Of a DNA stretch of 64,000 nucleotides, positions 14,791 through 23,416 are shown piece by piece. The DNA is from Alphaproteobacteria bacterium (GTDB lineage: Bacteria; Pseudomonadota; Alphaproteobacteria; Rs-D84). The position numbers were made by a program, and so were the translations under genes. Below the pieces are notes generated by a model. That model had not been told where the DNA came from. It saw only the letters and a list, made by a program, of their open reading frames with translations, and did no database searches. How positions within the stretch are numbered: position 1 is the stretch's first letter; each line of letters starts with the position of its first letter. Location of the stretch: NCBI GenBank assembly GCA_017409215.1, contig JAFQTD010000029.1, forward strand, positions 1 to 64,000, read 5' to 3'.

Positions 14791-16353
14791 ATGTTTAAGA
14801 AGTTGGCTGTTGTTCTGGTTGCAGCGTTTTGTGTTTTGTTGGCGGTGCCAACGATGTCGCCAAAATTGGCGCCGTATTTTCCATCTTGGATTGCCCCTGT
14901 GTCTTTGGGGTTGGATTTAAAGGGTGGTGCACAATTATTGTTAGAGGTTGATACGGATACGATGTTCCAGGAAAAAGCGGAACAGTTGTATGAAGAAACC
15001 CGCAGTGCATTAATAGATAGAGAAAAAGGGGTAATTCGTTTTTCTGGGTTGCGTAATGTTGATGGTGGGGTTTCTTTTGTTGTGCGCGATGAAAATCAGG
15101 TTTCTGATGCCAAGGGACGTTTGAAAAGGGTTTTGGGAAATACAGTTGATATTACATCGGATGATAAAACTGTTTATTTGTCTTATTCAGATGCCCAAAA
15201 AGAAGAAATGGTAAAAGATGCATTGGCGCGCAGTATCGAAATCGTTCGTCGTCGTATTGATGCGCTGGGGACCAAGGAACCTTCGATTCAAAGTCAGGGT
15301 GGAAAATATATCTTGGTGCAGTTGCCAGGGGTTGATAATCCTGAAAGAATCAAGGAGTTGATTGGACAGACTGCAAAAATGACTTTCCATTTGGTTAATG
15401 AAAATGTGTCGCCTGAACAGATTGCATCTGGGCGCGCGCCAAATGGTACTGAATTTTTGCCTTATATGGATATGCCTTGGCAGACGGTGCCTGTGTATTC
15501 AAGGGTTGAAGTGTCTGGGGAATCGTTAAAGGATTCACAGGCTGATTTTGACCAGAATAATATGCCGGTTGTATCAACTGTATTTGATGCGACGGGGGCA
15601 AGAAAATTCGCAAAACTTACCACAGAACACGTGAATGAAAGATTTGCAATTGTTTTGGATGGCAAGGTTTTATCTGCGCCCGTTATTCGTGAACCAATTC
15701 CAGGTGGACGTGGACAAATTTCTGGTGGTTTTGGCTTGCAAGAGGCAAAGGATTTGGCGGTGTTGTTGCGAAGCGGTGCATTGCCTGCGCCATTGCAGGT
15801 TATCGAAGAACGTACCGTTGGGGCCGGTCTGGGGGCTGATACAATTGCAGGTGGAAAGCTGGGGGCCATTGTTGGGGTGATGTTTATTTTCTTGTTCTTG
15901 TTCATCGTGTATCGTGGCTTTGGTGTGATTGCAGGAATATCTTTGATGGTTAATTTGGGTATGATTGTCGGATTGACTGCTTTGTTTGGTGCAACCCTGA
16001 CATTGCCAGGTATTGCTGGTATCGTGTTGACGTTGGGAATGGCGGTGGATGCAAATGTTTTGCCGTTTGAACGTATACGTGATGAGGTTCGTTCAGGTAC
16101 CCCGTCATTGCGTGCGGTTAATCTGGGGTTTGATAAGGCTATGAAGGCTGTGTTGGACGGAAATTTAACTACGTTGATTTGTGGTTTGGTTTTGTTCCAG
16201 TTTGGTGCCGGTCCAATTCGCGGGTTTGCAGTCACTTTATCAATTGGTATTTTGACAACATTGTTTACATGTGTTTGGTTGACAAAAGTGTTGGTCGATT
16301 GGTATATGAATGGCAAAAATAAAAAAATCGGCTTTGTCGGTGGTAAAAAGTAA
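14791..16353 (+). CDS. secD: Protein translocase subunit SecD
   Basis: RND-type membrane protein of 520 residues that uses the proton gradient to pull exported proteins through SecYEG. An N-terminal helix is followed by GLDLKGGAQLLLEVD, the P1 periplasmic head, and six C-terminal helices with TLGMAVDANVLPFERIRDE, the conserved Asp-containing motif (family D4). The length is short but complete. secF follows directly. Confidence 0.96.
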   Translation: MFKKLAVVLVAAFCVLLAVPTMSPKLAPYFPSWIAPVSLGLDLKGGAQLLLEVDTDTMFQEKAEQLYEETRSALIDREKGVIRFSGLRNVDGGVSFVVRDENQVSDAKGRLKRVLGNTVDITSDDKTVYLSYSDAQKEEMVKDALARSIEIVRRRIDALGTKEPSIQSQGGKYILVQLPGVDNPERIKELIGQTAKMTFHLVNENVSPEQIASGRAPNGTEFLPYMDMPWQTVPVYSRVEVSGESLKDSQADFDQNNMPVVSTVFDATGARKFAKLTTEHVNERFAIVLDGKVLSAPVIREPIPGGRGQISGGFGLQEAKDLAVLLRSGALPAPLQVIEERTVGAGLGADTIAGGKLGAIVGVMFIFLFLFIVYRGFGVIAGISLMVNLGMIVGLTALFGATLTLPGIAGIVLTLGMAVDANVLPFERIRDEVRSGTPSLRAVNLGFDKAMKAVLDGNLTTLICGLVLFQFGAGPIRGFAVTLSIGILTTLFTCVWLTKVLVDWYMNGKNKKIGFVGGKK

Positions 16354-16373
16354 AAGTGCAAAGGGGTAGTATT

Positions 16374-17240
16374 ATGAAATTGCAGGTTATGAAATATCGC
16401 AAGTTATCATACATTGTTTCCGGAATGTTTATCGTGTTGTCTGTATTATCGCTGTTTGTGCGTGGACTAAATTACGGTATTGATTTTTCTGGTGGTATCG
16501 CAATGGAGGTTAAACCAATTGTTCAAAATTATGGTGTTGAACAAATGAGAACCGCATTAGAACAATTTAAACCGGAATTGCAGACGGTTGATGGCGATTC
16601 TGTCTTGATTAGATTGGGGTTGCCAAAGGGTGCAACCGATGCGACACAAAATGAACGTGTGGCAGAAATAAAAAATATCTTGGGTGATAATGTTGAATAT
16701 ACTCAGGTACAGGTGGTTGGTCCAAAAATCGGTGGCGAATTGGTTCGTGGCGGTATTTTGGCGATATTGTTCGCATTCGTTATGATGGCAATATATGTCT
16801 GGATTCGGTATAAAGGGGGCTATGCAGTTGGTGCATTTGTATCACTGTTCTTGGATTTTGTGCTGATGTTTGGGTTCTTTTCAATCACAGGATTGGAATT
16901 TAATCAGACGGCGATTGCTGTTATTTTGACGGGAATTGGTTATTCAATAAATGACAAGATTGTTAACTATGACCGAATTGATGAAAATGTCAAAAAATAT
17001 CACAAGATGCCAATGGGGGACCTTATCGATTTGTCAGTCAATGAAATGTTGCGTCGTACAATGTTGACCAGTGTTTCAACACTGTTGGCGATGTTTGGGT
17101 TGTCTTTGTTCGGTGGACAGGTTTTACGCGAATTTGCATACGCAATGGGATTCAGTGTAATTATGGGTACGTTTACAAGTATTTATATTTCTAATATTAT
17201 GTTGTATCACTTTAATTTGCGTGATGCAGACAATAAATAG
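16374..17240 (+). CDS. secF: Protein translocase subunit SecF
   Basis: About 288 residues. NYGIDFSGGIAMEV near residue 30 matches the SecF signature, and the family motif around the conserved Asp appears as ILTGIGYSINDKIVNYDRI. Six helices are predicted. Start at 16374 (MKLQVMKYRKLSYI) chosen over 16356 because AAGGGGTAG lies just before it. Partner of SecD in one complex. Confidence 0.95.
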   Translation: MKLQVMKYRKLSYIVSGMFIVLSVLSLFVRGLNYGIDFSGGIAMEVKPIVQNYGVEQMRTALEQFKPELQTVDGDSVLIRLGLPKGATDATQNERVAEIKNILGDNVEYTQVQVVGPKIGGELVRGGILAILFAFVMMAIYVWIRYKGGYAVGAFVSLFLDFVLMFGFFSITGLEFNQTAIAVILTGIGYSINDKIVNYDRIDENVKKYHKMPMGDLIDLSVNEMLRRTMLTSVSTLLAMFGLSLFGGQVLREFAYAMGFSVIMGTFTSIYISNIMLYHFNLRDADNK

Positions 17241-17272
17241 AGTGTATGTTGTCAAGACAGGAGGGGATTTTG

Positions 17273-18781
17273 ATGAAAATAAAAAAGATTTTTGTGTTTT
17301 TATATTCTTTTCTGTCATTGACACCTGTTTTTGCTGCTGATTTATTCTTTAAGGATGAACCTGTTCAAGATGGGTTGCCGGTATTTGAGCTGTCGCGGAC
17401 TTTTGCAAATATTTATGAGAGCTTGGATGATGTTAATTGGGCTGGGAAAAGTCTGAATATCGCAATTGAAAGCCTAGAAAATTTAAACAAGGATGCACAT
17501 ATTGCCGCCACAGATGATAGGGTTGTATTGGTGTGGAAAGATGCAGTTGTTGGAAATTTCCCGCGGCCAGAGCCAAAAGATTGGAATGGATATGGTGAAA
17601 TTACAACCGCATTGGTTCTGAAGATGCGTGAAAATGATGCGGCCTTGAAGAAAATGTCAAAAAATGAAATTTACGCGTATGTTGTTAATGCTTTGGTGCG
17701 CGGAATTGATGAAAACGGACGTTATGTATTAGACCCACAGGCAGAGATAAATGAAGATGGCAGAATTTTAACCAGCTTGGGGTTAGAGGGATTTCGTGAT
17801 GAACGTGGAAATTTTCGCGTAAGAAATATTTATAAAGCATCGCCTGCAGATATTGCAGGACTGAGTGTTGGGGATTTAATTGTGCAAATCAATGGCAGAA
17901 ATGTTCAGGAAATGAATGATGCGGATTTGTCAAGGGTCTTGATTGGTTTTAATTCTGGTACTGCAAAGATGAAGGTTTTGACACCATTTGGTGAAAAGGC
18001 GGTGGTTTTGCGTCGTGCAACGGTTGTTTCAACAGATGCAGATATTATATATCGTGATGATGATGCATGGGGTGGATTGTTGGAAATAGTTGTGCATAAG
18101 CTATCTAATTCAGCGGTTGATATTGTTAACGAAGCCTTGGCACGATATCCAAACGTTTCGGGAATTGTATTAGACTTGCGTGCTGCAACAGGTGACGATG
18201 AAAAAGCGGCTGCCAGATTTGCAGGGATGTTTGTCGGAAGTGTGCCTGTTATGCGTATCGTCGAAACAGCAATGGATGAATTAGAGGTTGTTCCATCTGG
18301 TCAGGCAATAACGGATAAGCCGTTGGTGGCCTTGATGTCGGATATGACGCGTGGAACGGCAGAGGCAGTGGTGTCAAGCATTTATGAAAACGGACGTGGG
18401 GTTTTAGTCGGAACACCAACCGCAGGAACTGCACGTATAGCGACGAAAATTGAATTGAAAAATGGGGCATTGTTAGAGTTGCTGAATAAGTCAATTAAAT
18501 CAGGACAAGGGGTTGAAATTGATGGACGTGGGGTTTTTCCGCTGGTTTGTTTATCAAACATCAGAACAAAGCAACAACAAAATGCCTTCTTTTTAAATGT
18601 GATAAATAATGACTTTCAAGCGCGTGATTTTAATAAAGAACCTGCGGTAAATGTTGCAGATGTCAGACGTGGTTGTCCGGTTATAACAAGTGGTACAGAC
18701 GAAGATGCTGTTGCAATGGCAGTGGCAGTAAAAATCTTGACAGATGATAAGGTTTACGAATCTTTGTTAATTAATAAATAG
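17273..18781 (+). CDS. Secreted S41 (CtpA-like) peptidase homologue, probably inactive
   Basis: About 502 residues. Signal peptide (MKIKKIFVFLYSFLSLTPVFAA), an N-terminal helical part, a PDZ domain (about residues 165-245: KASPADIAGLSVGDLIVQING) and an S41 protease fold. In active CtpA enzymes the core reads GSASASE with the Ser nucleophile and later GKG with the Lys. Here the matching places are MTRGTAEA and TPTAGTARI, so both catalytic residues appear lost. It may be a scaffold or adaptor in envelope proteolysis. Start at 17273 follows GGAGGGG and directly begins the signal peptide. It lies between secF and a PAP2 gene. Confidence 0.78.
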   Translation: MKIKKIFVFLYSFLSLTPVFAADLFFKDEPVQDGLPVFELSRTFANIYESLDDVNWAGKSLNIAIESLENLNKDAHIAATDDRVVLVWKDAVVGNFPRPEPKDWNGYGEITTALVLKMRENDAALKKMSKNEIYAYVVNALVRGIDENGRYVLDPQAEINEDGRILTSLGLEGFRDERGNFRVRNIYKASPADIAGLSVGDLIVQINGRNVQEMNDADLSRVLIGFNSGTAKMKVLTPFGEKAVVLRRATVVSTDADIIYRDDDAWGGLLEIVVHKLSNSAVDIVNEALARYPNVSGIVLDLRAATGDDEKAAARFAGMFVGSVPVMRIVETAMDELEVVPSGQAITDKPLVALMSDMTRGTAEAVVSSIYENGRGVLVGTPTAGTARIATKIELKNGALLELLNKSIKSGQGVEIDGRGVFPLVCLSNIRTKQQQNAFFLNVINNDFQARDFNKEPAVNVADVRRGCPVITSGTDEDAVAMAVAVKILTDDKVYESLLINK

Positions 18782-18792
18782 CGAGGTGTGAT

Positions 18793-19473
18793 ATGTTCTT
18801 GACGACAGATAACAAAATTAAATGGCGTAAAATGGGATTGGCAGCATTGCTGGTGATGTTGTTGGTTTTGTTGGGTGTTTTTTTCTTTGATAAGCCTTTG
18901 TTTGTACTGTTTCGTGAATTAGATTGCAGATTTTTTCATATATTAAGTGCGATTTTTGATGACAAAGTGTGGTTTGTTGCAACTGCGGTGGCGGCTGTAA
19001 TTTTCTGTATAAAAAAGTGCGCAAATACAGATTGTGAATTTATTGTCAACAGACGAAAAGTTGGTTTGATTTCTTATGTGCGTAATTTCTTGGCAAATAC
19101 AAAAAATAATAATGCATTTTTGATTTTTTATAGTGTTCTAACCGCGGGCGTGTTAGTTAAGCTTTTAAAGATATTTATTGGACGTGCAAGACCAATATTT
19201 TTTGAAGCACTGGATATGACCGGCTTTTTCCCACCGTCATTAGATTGGGCTTTTAATTCAATGCCGTCTGGGCATACTGCGGTTAGTTTTGCGGGATTGG
19301 TTATGATTGGTATGTTGTTGCCAAAGTATAAACCACTGACGTGGGGGTTGGCTGTATTGGTCGGCGTGTCAAGAATTGCGGTTGGGGCACATTGGCCCAG
19401 TGATGTTTTGTTGGGGGCGTTTATCGGTATGGTTGTTGCAGATGTCGTCAAAGGATTGTTATTAAAAAAATAA
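18793..19473 (+). CDS. PAP2-family membrane phosphatase
   Basis: 226 residues with about five helices. The three-part PAP2 signature is intact: KIFIGRARP (K-x6-RP), PSGHTAVSF and SRIAVGAHWPSD (SR-x5-H-x3-D). These enzymes dephosphorylate lipid phosphates such as undecaprenyl pyrophosphate or phosphatidylglycerol phosphate in the outer leaflet. Given the many peptidoglycan genes nearby, undecaprenyl pyrophosphate is an attractive but unproven substrate. The gene is followed by a strong terminator. Confidence 0.9.
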   Translation: MFLTTDNKIKWRKMGLAALLVMLLVLLGVFFFDKPLFVLFRELDCRFFHILSAIFDDKVWFVATAVAAVIFCIKKCANTDCEFIVNRRKVGLISYVRNFLANTKNNNAFLIFYSVLTAGVLVKLLKIFIGRARPIFFEALDMTGFFPPSLDWAFNSMPSGHTAVSFAGLVMIGMLLPKYKPLTWGLAVLVGVSRIAVGAHWPSDVLLGAFIGMVVADVVKGLLLKK

Positions 19474-19475
19474 AA

Positions 19476-19505
19476 TAGGCGATAAATTATCGCCTGTTTT
19501 TTTTT
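19476..19505 (+). terminator. Terminator after the PAP2 gene
   Basis: Perfect palindrome GGCGATAAATTATCGCC at 19478-19494 followed by a T-run. Confidence 0.9.
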
Positions 19506-19515
19506 GCTTTTTTAT

Positions 19516-19523
19516 GATAAAAT
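19516..19523 (+). promoter_or_regulatory. ftsK -10 box, short-leader type
   Basis: TGa-TAAAAT (extended -10). Nine bases separate it from the ftsK ATG. No convincing -35 is seen. Confidence 0.45.
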
Positions 19524-19532
19524 ATAGGGGCT

Positions 19533-21809
19533 ATGAAAAAGAAATCTAAATTTTTGCCGGAACGTATTTCTGGTGCCTTAAAGGAAATGCTGTCGCGTTT
19601 GGTTGGGGCGTTATTTTGTTTGTTTGGAATGTGGGCAATTTTTGCTTTGATTTTTTTTGATCCTTATCTGGATGGGGTCGCTGTTGTAAGCACATTCGGA
19701 CAGCAGTCTTGGATTGGGTATTTTGTTGGATTGATGCGCTATGCATTGGGATTTGTGCCAAGTATGTTTGTTTTCTTGGCGTGCATTCGTTTGGGGGCAG
19801 GACATTTGATTGGATTAAAAAATGATGTCAGCCCAGAATTTAATATTCTGCGTGGTATAATTGCAGTGTGTGCCGGTGCGGTTGGGTTTGGTGTGCTGTC
19901 TGCAAATGCAGGTGGATTATTTGGGGCAATCGCAGCAGCAGATTTGGATTCTTGGTTTGGTAGTGTGGCGATAGTTTTGGGTATCTTTTCGGTTTTGCTG
20001 TTCTTGTGGCTGGGTGGTACTATTTTACATGTGAAAATCAGTCATCTGGTCGGGGCATGGCGTTTGTTTATAAAATGGATTCGCGTATTTGCTGGTGCAT
20101 TTAAGATGACTAAGGTCGGGGCAGAAAGTGAAAATGTTTCGATGAAAAGTCTGACGGAAAAATTAAATGCGATGGGTGAAAAAAATGAAAAAAAAGAACC
20201 AAAGCTAAAAGTTAAACAAATATTGATGGGACGTAAGGCAGAGGTAAAAAAAGAACCCGCTAAGTCAAAGGTTGCTGTTGCGCCTGTGCCAAAAGTTGTG
20301 CCTGCAGTGTCTTTGTATGAATTACCAGATACTAAATTGTTGGAAAAATCGAATTTTAGTAAGTATTCAGTCACACCAGAATTAAAACAAAACGCACGTA
20401 GTATGGAGGTGAAATTCGCACAATATGGTGTGCGTGGAAAGGTTGTTGGTATTAAACCTGGGCCAATTGTCACATTGTATGAATTTATGCCAGATGACGG
20501 TACGCGTATGGCAGATGTTAATAAGACTGTGACAGATATGACACGTGCAATGGCAACAGAAAGTATCAGAATTGCGCATATTCCACGTACGCAATTAATT
20601 GGTGTTGAAATGGTGAATTTAACCCGTCAAACAGTGCGTTATCGTGGATTGCTGGAAAATCCGTCCTTTACTGAATCAAAGTATAAAATACCATTGGCGT
20701 TGGGGGTGGATATCGGTGGTAATCCAATGTATTTTGACTTGGCAAAGATGCCGCATATGTTGGTTGCTGGACGTACGGGGTCTGGGAAATCAGTGTTCGT
20801 GCAATCAATCATTACGTCAATCGTGTATCACTTTACCCCGGATAAGTGCAAGTTGATTATTATCGACCCAAAGGGTGTGGATTTCGGATTTTGGGATGAT
20901 ATTCCACACTTGATTACACCAATTGTAAAACTGGAACCAGAACCTGCTGTGAACGCATTAAAATGGGCGGTTCGTGAAATGGAAGAACGCTATAAGCAAA
21001 TGCAACAGTTGAATGCGCGTAATATTGAATCATATAATGAAATCGCTGCACAAAAGCGTGCCAGTGGTGAAAAAATGACTAAACAGGTCGCGGTTGGTAC
21101 AGATGGAGAAACTGGTGAATTGCTGTTTGAAACACAGGAAATTGATTTGTCAGACCTGCCATATATGGTCATTATTATTGACGAGGTTGCAGATTTGATG
21201 AGTCTGGCACGTAAAGAGGTAGAAGCCTGTGTGCAACGTATAGCGCAAAAAGCACGTGCAGCAGGAATTCATTTGGTTATGGCGACCCAGCGACCAGACG
21301 CAACGACCATTACCGGTGTTATCAAGGCGAATTTTCCAACGCGTATATCATTCCAAGCGCGCAGCCGTATTGATAGTGTGACATGCTTGGGCGAAGGTGG
21401 TGCAGAACAATTACTTGCAATGGGTGATATGTTGTTTAGCGAAGCGGGACGTGTCCCAGTGCGTATACATGGTGCCTTTATAGACGACAATGAATTAACC
21501 AAGATAGGTAATTTCTTGCGCAGTCAAGGCGAACCAGAATATGCCGAAGGTGTGACCGAATCAGAATCTGTTGCAGGTTCTGGTGACGTTGGTGGCGCAT
21601 CTGGTGCCACTGCGGGTTCTGGTGATAAAGATGCAGACCTTTATGAACGCGCCAAAGAATTTGTTATTCGTGATAAAAAACCAACAATATCCTATATCCA
21701 GCGACGTTTACAAATTGGCTATAACAAGGCCGCTGGCTTTATGGAACGTATGGAAGAAGAGGGTATTGTGTCTGCGGCTGATGCGAATAACAAGCGTCAT
21801 CTGCTGTAA
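19533..21809 (+). CDS. ftsK: DNA translocase FtsK
   Basis: 758 residues. The N-terminal four-helix membrane domain (about 25-185) localises it to the septum. A short charged linker (about 190-270) follows, then the hexameric motor with Walker A GRTGSGKSV (about residue 413) and Walker B VIIIDEVADL (about 546). The C-terminal winged-helix gamma domain (about 690-758, ISYIQRRLQIGYNKAAGFME) reads polar DNA sequences and activates XerCD at dif. A Gly/Ser/Ala-rich linker lies before gamma. The stop codon is the first base triplet of a large palindrome (21807-21914). Confidence 0.97.
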   Translation: MKKKSKFLPERISGALKEMLSRLVGALFCLFGMWAIFALIFFDPYLDGVAVVSTFGQQSWIGYFVGLMRYALGFVPSMFVFLACIRLGAGHLIGLKNDVSPEFNILRGIIAVCAGAVGFGVLSANAGGLFGAIAAADLDSWFGSVAIVLGIFSVLLFLWLGGTILHVKISHLVGAWRLFIKWIRVFAGAFKMTKVGAESENVSMKSLTEKLNAMGEKNEKKEPKLKVKQILMGRKAEVKKEPAKSKVAVAPVPKVVPAVSLYELPDTKLLEKSNFSKYSVTPELKQNARSMEVKFAQYGVRGKVVGIKPGPIVTLYEFMPDDGTRMADVNKTVTDMTRAMATESIRIAHIPRTQLIGVEMVNLTRQTVRYRGLLENPSFTESKYKIPLALGVDIGGNPMYFDLAKMPHMLVAGRTGSGKSVFVQSIITSIVYHFTPDKCKLIIIDPKGVDFGFWDDIPHLITPIVKLEPEPAVNALKWAVREMEERYKQMQQLNARNIESYNEIAAQKRASGEKMTKQVAVGTDGETGELLFETQEIDLSDLPYMVIIIDEVADLMSLARKEVEACVQRIAQKARAAGIHLVMATQRPDATTITGVIKANFPTRISFQARSRIDSVTCLGEGGAEQLLAMGDMLFSEAGRVPVRIHGAFIDDNELTKIGNFLRSQGEPEYAEGVTESESVAGSGDVGGASGATAGSGDKDADLYERAKEFVIRDKKPTISYIQRRLQIGYNKAAGFMERMEEEGIVSAADANNKRHLL

Positions 21810-21914
21810 AATTAAATATAATAATTCATCTAAAACCAATCCCGCCAACTTATGTAACTTCTGTACACTGCGTTGTCGGGATTGATTTTATCTAAATCAT
21901 TCTATTTAATTTTA
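21807..21914. repeat. Long imperfect palindrome I, starting at the ftsK stop codon
   Basis: 108 nt: two 43-nt arms that match at 36 positions around a 22-nt loop. The outermost arm is TAAAATTAAATA, whose first TAA is the ftsK stop. The inner stem is CCAATCCCGcCAAC with its complement. The loop begins TTATGT and ends TGTACACTGC. The left arm keeps AATAATTCATCTAAA and the right arm TTTATCTAAATCATT, which mismatch in the same way as in palindrome II (23255-23360). No long T-run follows. It may act as a terminator or processing hairpin, or be a small non-autonomous element. Confidence 0.85.
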
Positions 21915-22022
21915 ATCCCTTGCAAGGGGCGGTGGGGTGGCTCATGTATCTTTTGTACACGTCGTTTCCGGCACTGCGTTTATCTAAACCATTCTATTTA
22001 ATTTTAATCCCCTGCAAGGGGG
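21915..22022. repeat. Truncated copy III of the palindrome family plus CCC-TGCA-GGG units
   Basis: Contains CCCTTGCAAGGGG (about 21917-21929), then a right half-copy: 22-nt loop beginning TCATGT and ending TGTACACGTC, then GTTTCCGGCACTGCGTTT and ATCTAAACCATTCTATTTA. The matching left arm is replaced by GGTGGGGTGGC, so the hairpin cannot close. It ends in CCCCTGCAAGGGG. Confidence 0.75.
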
Positions 22023-22030
22023 GGATTTAA

Positions 22031-22058
22031 TTGCAATGTTCTTTTTATGTGTTATCAT
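22031..22058 (+). promoter_or_regulatory. ppa promoter
   Basis: TTGCAA at 22031-22036, 16-nt spacer, TATCAT at 22053-22058. AAGAGG lies before the ppa ATG. Confidence 0.5.
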
Positions 22059-22084
22059 ACAGTAATTGAATAAAAGAGGTTTTT

Positions 22085-22627
22085 ATGAATTTGGAAGAAA
22101 TGTCCCCTGGTAAAATGCCACCAAAGAAGATGAATGCAATTATTGAAATTCCTGAAAATGGTCATGTTAAATATGAAATAGACAAGGAAACAGGATTGTT
22201 AAAGGTGGACAGAATTTTACATGCACCAATGGCATATCCCGCAAATTATGGTTATTTCCCAGGTACGTTGGGCGAAGATGGTGACCCGCTGGATTGTGTT
22301 GTTGTTTGTAATGCACCTTTGCGACCGGGGGTCTTAATCGAAGTGCGACCAATTGGTGCCTTGTTGATGGAGGATCAGGCCGGTGGTGATGAAAAAATTA
22401 TCTGTGTTCCACGTGATAAAATCGACTTGTACTATGAAAATATAGAGCATGTTGAACAGTTGCCTGAAATCTTGCGTTCAAAAATAGAGTACTTTTTTAT
22501 GCATTACAAGGACTTGCAACCAAATAAATGGTCAAAGGTATCTGGTTGGGCAGATAGAGAGACAGCAGATAGAATAATTATGGACAGCATATATCGTTTC
22601 TCGGAATACAGGCGCAACAATAAATAA
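22085..22627 (+). CDS. ppa: Inorganic pyrophosphatase, family I
   Basis: 180 residues, the usual size. Hydrolyses pyrophosphate, pulling biosynthetic reactions forward. The signature DGDPLDCVVV with three metal-binding Asp is present, as are YPANYGYFPGT and, towards the end, the KWSKVSGW segment that carries the Lys of the active site. Monocistronic, with its own promoter. Confidence 0.97.
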   Translation: MNLEEMSPGKMPPKKMNAIIEIPENGHVKYEIDKETGLLKVDRILHAPMAYPANYGYFPGTLGEDGDPLDCVVVCNAPLRPGVLIEVRPIGALLMEDQAGGDEKIICVPRDKIDLYYENIEHVEQLPEILRSKIEYFFMHYKDLQPNKWSKVSGWADRETADRIIMDSIYRFSEYRRNNK

Positions 22628-22633
22628 AAATCC

Positions 22634-22661
22634 TTGCGTTTGAAAATGATACTTTTATAAT
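22634..22661 (+). promoter_or_regulatory. efp promoter
   Basis: TTGCGT at 22634-22639, 16-nt spacer, TATAAT at 22656-22661. AAAGAGG precedes the efp ATG. Confidence 0.55.
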
Positions 22662-22691
22662 CACAACATCAAATAAAAAGAGGTAAAAATT

Positions 22692-23261
22692 ATGGCATCT
22701 TATATTGCAAATGATATGCGTGTGGGTTGGGTTATCTCGCACAATGGAAAACGTTATTCTGTCACATCTATTACCAAGGTTAAACCGGGTAAGGGTGGTG
22801 CATTTGTTCAGGCGGATTTACGCGACATTGATTCTGGCAACAAGGGTGGTGACCGTTGGCGCGCAGAAGACAAAGTCGAAAAATTAATGGTCGAAGATTT
22901 TGACTGTCAGTATCTGTATGCTGATGGTACAGATGCGTTCTTTATGAACCTGTCAGACTATGAACAATTTACAATGTCTGTTGACTCATTGGGCGAAGCG
23001 ATGAAGTTCTTGGCCCCAGAAATGGTTGTAAAGGCCAACTTTGTCGAAGGTCAGCCTGTTTCTATATCTTTGCCAAAAACAGTAATCGCCACAGTCGAAG
23101 AAACAGAACCTGCCTTGAAAGGACAGACCGTTTCCAGCAGTGGTGGTAAACCGGCCATCCTTGACAATGGTGTACGTGTTCAAGTTCCCCTTTTTATCGA
23201 GCAGGGCGAGAAGATAGTGGTGAATACTGAAACCCTTGAATATGTTGAACGTGCTAAATAA
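22692..23261 (+). CDS. efp: Elongation factor P
   Basis: 189 residues, three beta-barrel domains. EF-P binds between the P and E sites of the ribosome and relieves stalling at proline runs. The domain I loop reads KPGKGGAFVQ, where the Lys after PG is the residue modified in other bacteria. No epmA, epmB or earP is seen in the window. The C-terminal domain ends with IVVNTETLEYVERAK, near the family's GD-x-I-x-V-x-T consensus. The last codons and the stop form the outer arm of palindrome II. Confidence 0.96.
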   Translation: MASYIANDMRVGWVISHNGKRYSVTSITKVKPGKGGAFVQADLRDIDSGNKGGDRWRAEDKVEKLMVEDFDCQYLYADGTDAFFMNLSDYEQFTMSVDSLGEAMKFLAPEMVVKANFVEGQPVSISLPKTVIATVEETEPALKGQTVSSSGGKPAILDNGVRVQVPLFIEQGEKIVVNTETLEYVERAK

Positions 23262-23360
23262 ATTAGAATAATTCATCTAAACGCGGTGCCGGAAACTCAT
23301 GTATCATTTGTACACATCGTTTCCGGCACTGCGTTTATCTAAATCATTCTAATTTATTTA
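23255..23360. repeat. Long imperfect palindrome II, starting in the efp stop region
   Basis: 106 nt: 42-nt arms matching at 37 positions around a 22-nt loop. Outer arm TAAATAAATTAGAAT is a perfect 15-bp stem and includes the efp stop codon. Inner stem is TAAACGCgGTGCCGGAAAC with its complement. The loop begins TCATGT and ends TGTACACATC. Outer and inner stems differ in sequence from palindrome I, yet each pairs with its own partner, while the mismatched middle segment is the same in both. Confidence 0.88.
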
Positions 23361-23416
23361 GTCCCCAGTGCAAGGGGGCGGGCAACTTATGTGGCGTTTG
23401 TACACTGCGTTGTCGG
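23361..23416. repeat. Partial copy IV of the palindrome family
   Basis: CCCCAGTGCAAGGGGG is followed by GGGCAAC, a 22-nt loop beginning TTATGT and ending TGTACACTGC, and GTTGTCGG. Only CAAC/GTTG and two further positions can pair. It runs straight into the long direct repeat at 23417. Confidence 0.7.

Noticed and set aside
15462-16361. Long (299-codon) minus-strand frame opposite secD
   Set aside because: Shadow of a strongly supported secD; composition is typical of antisense frames in AT-rich genes and there is no ribosome site.
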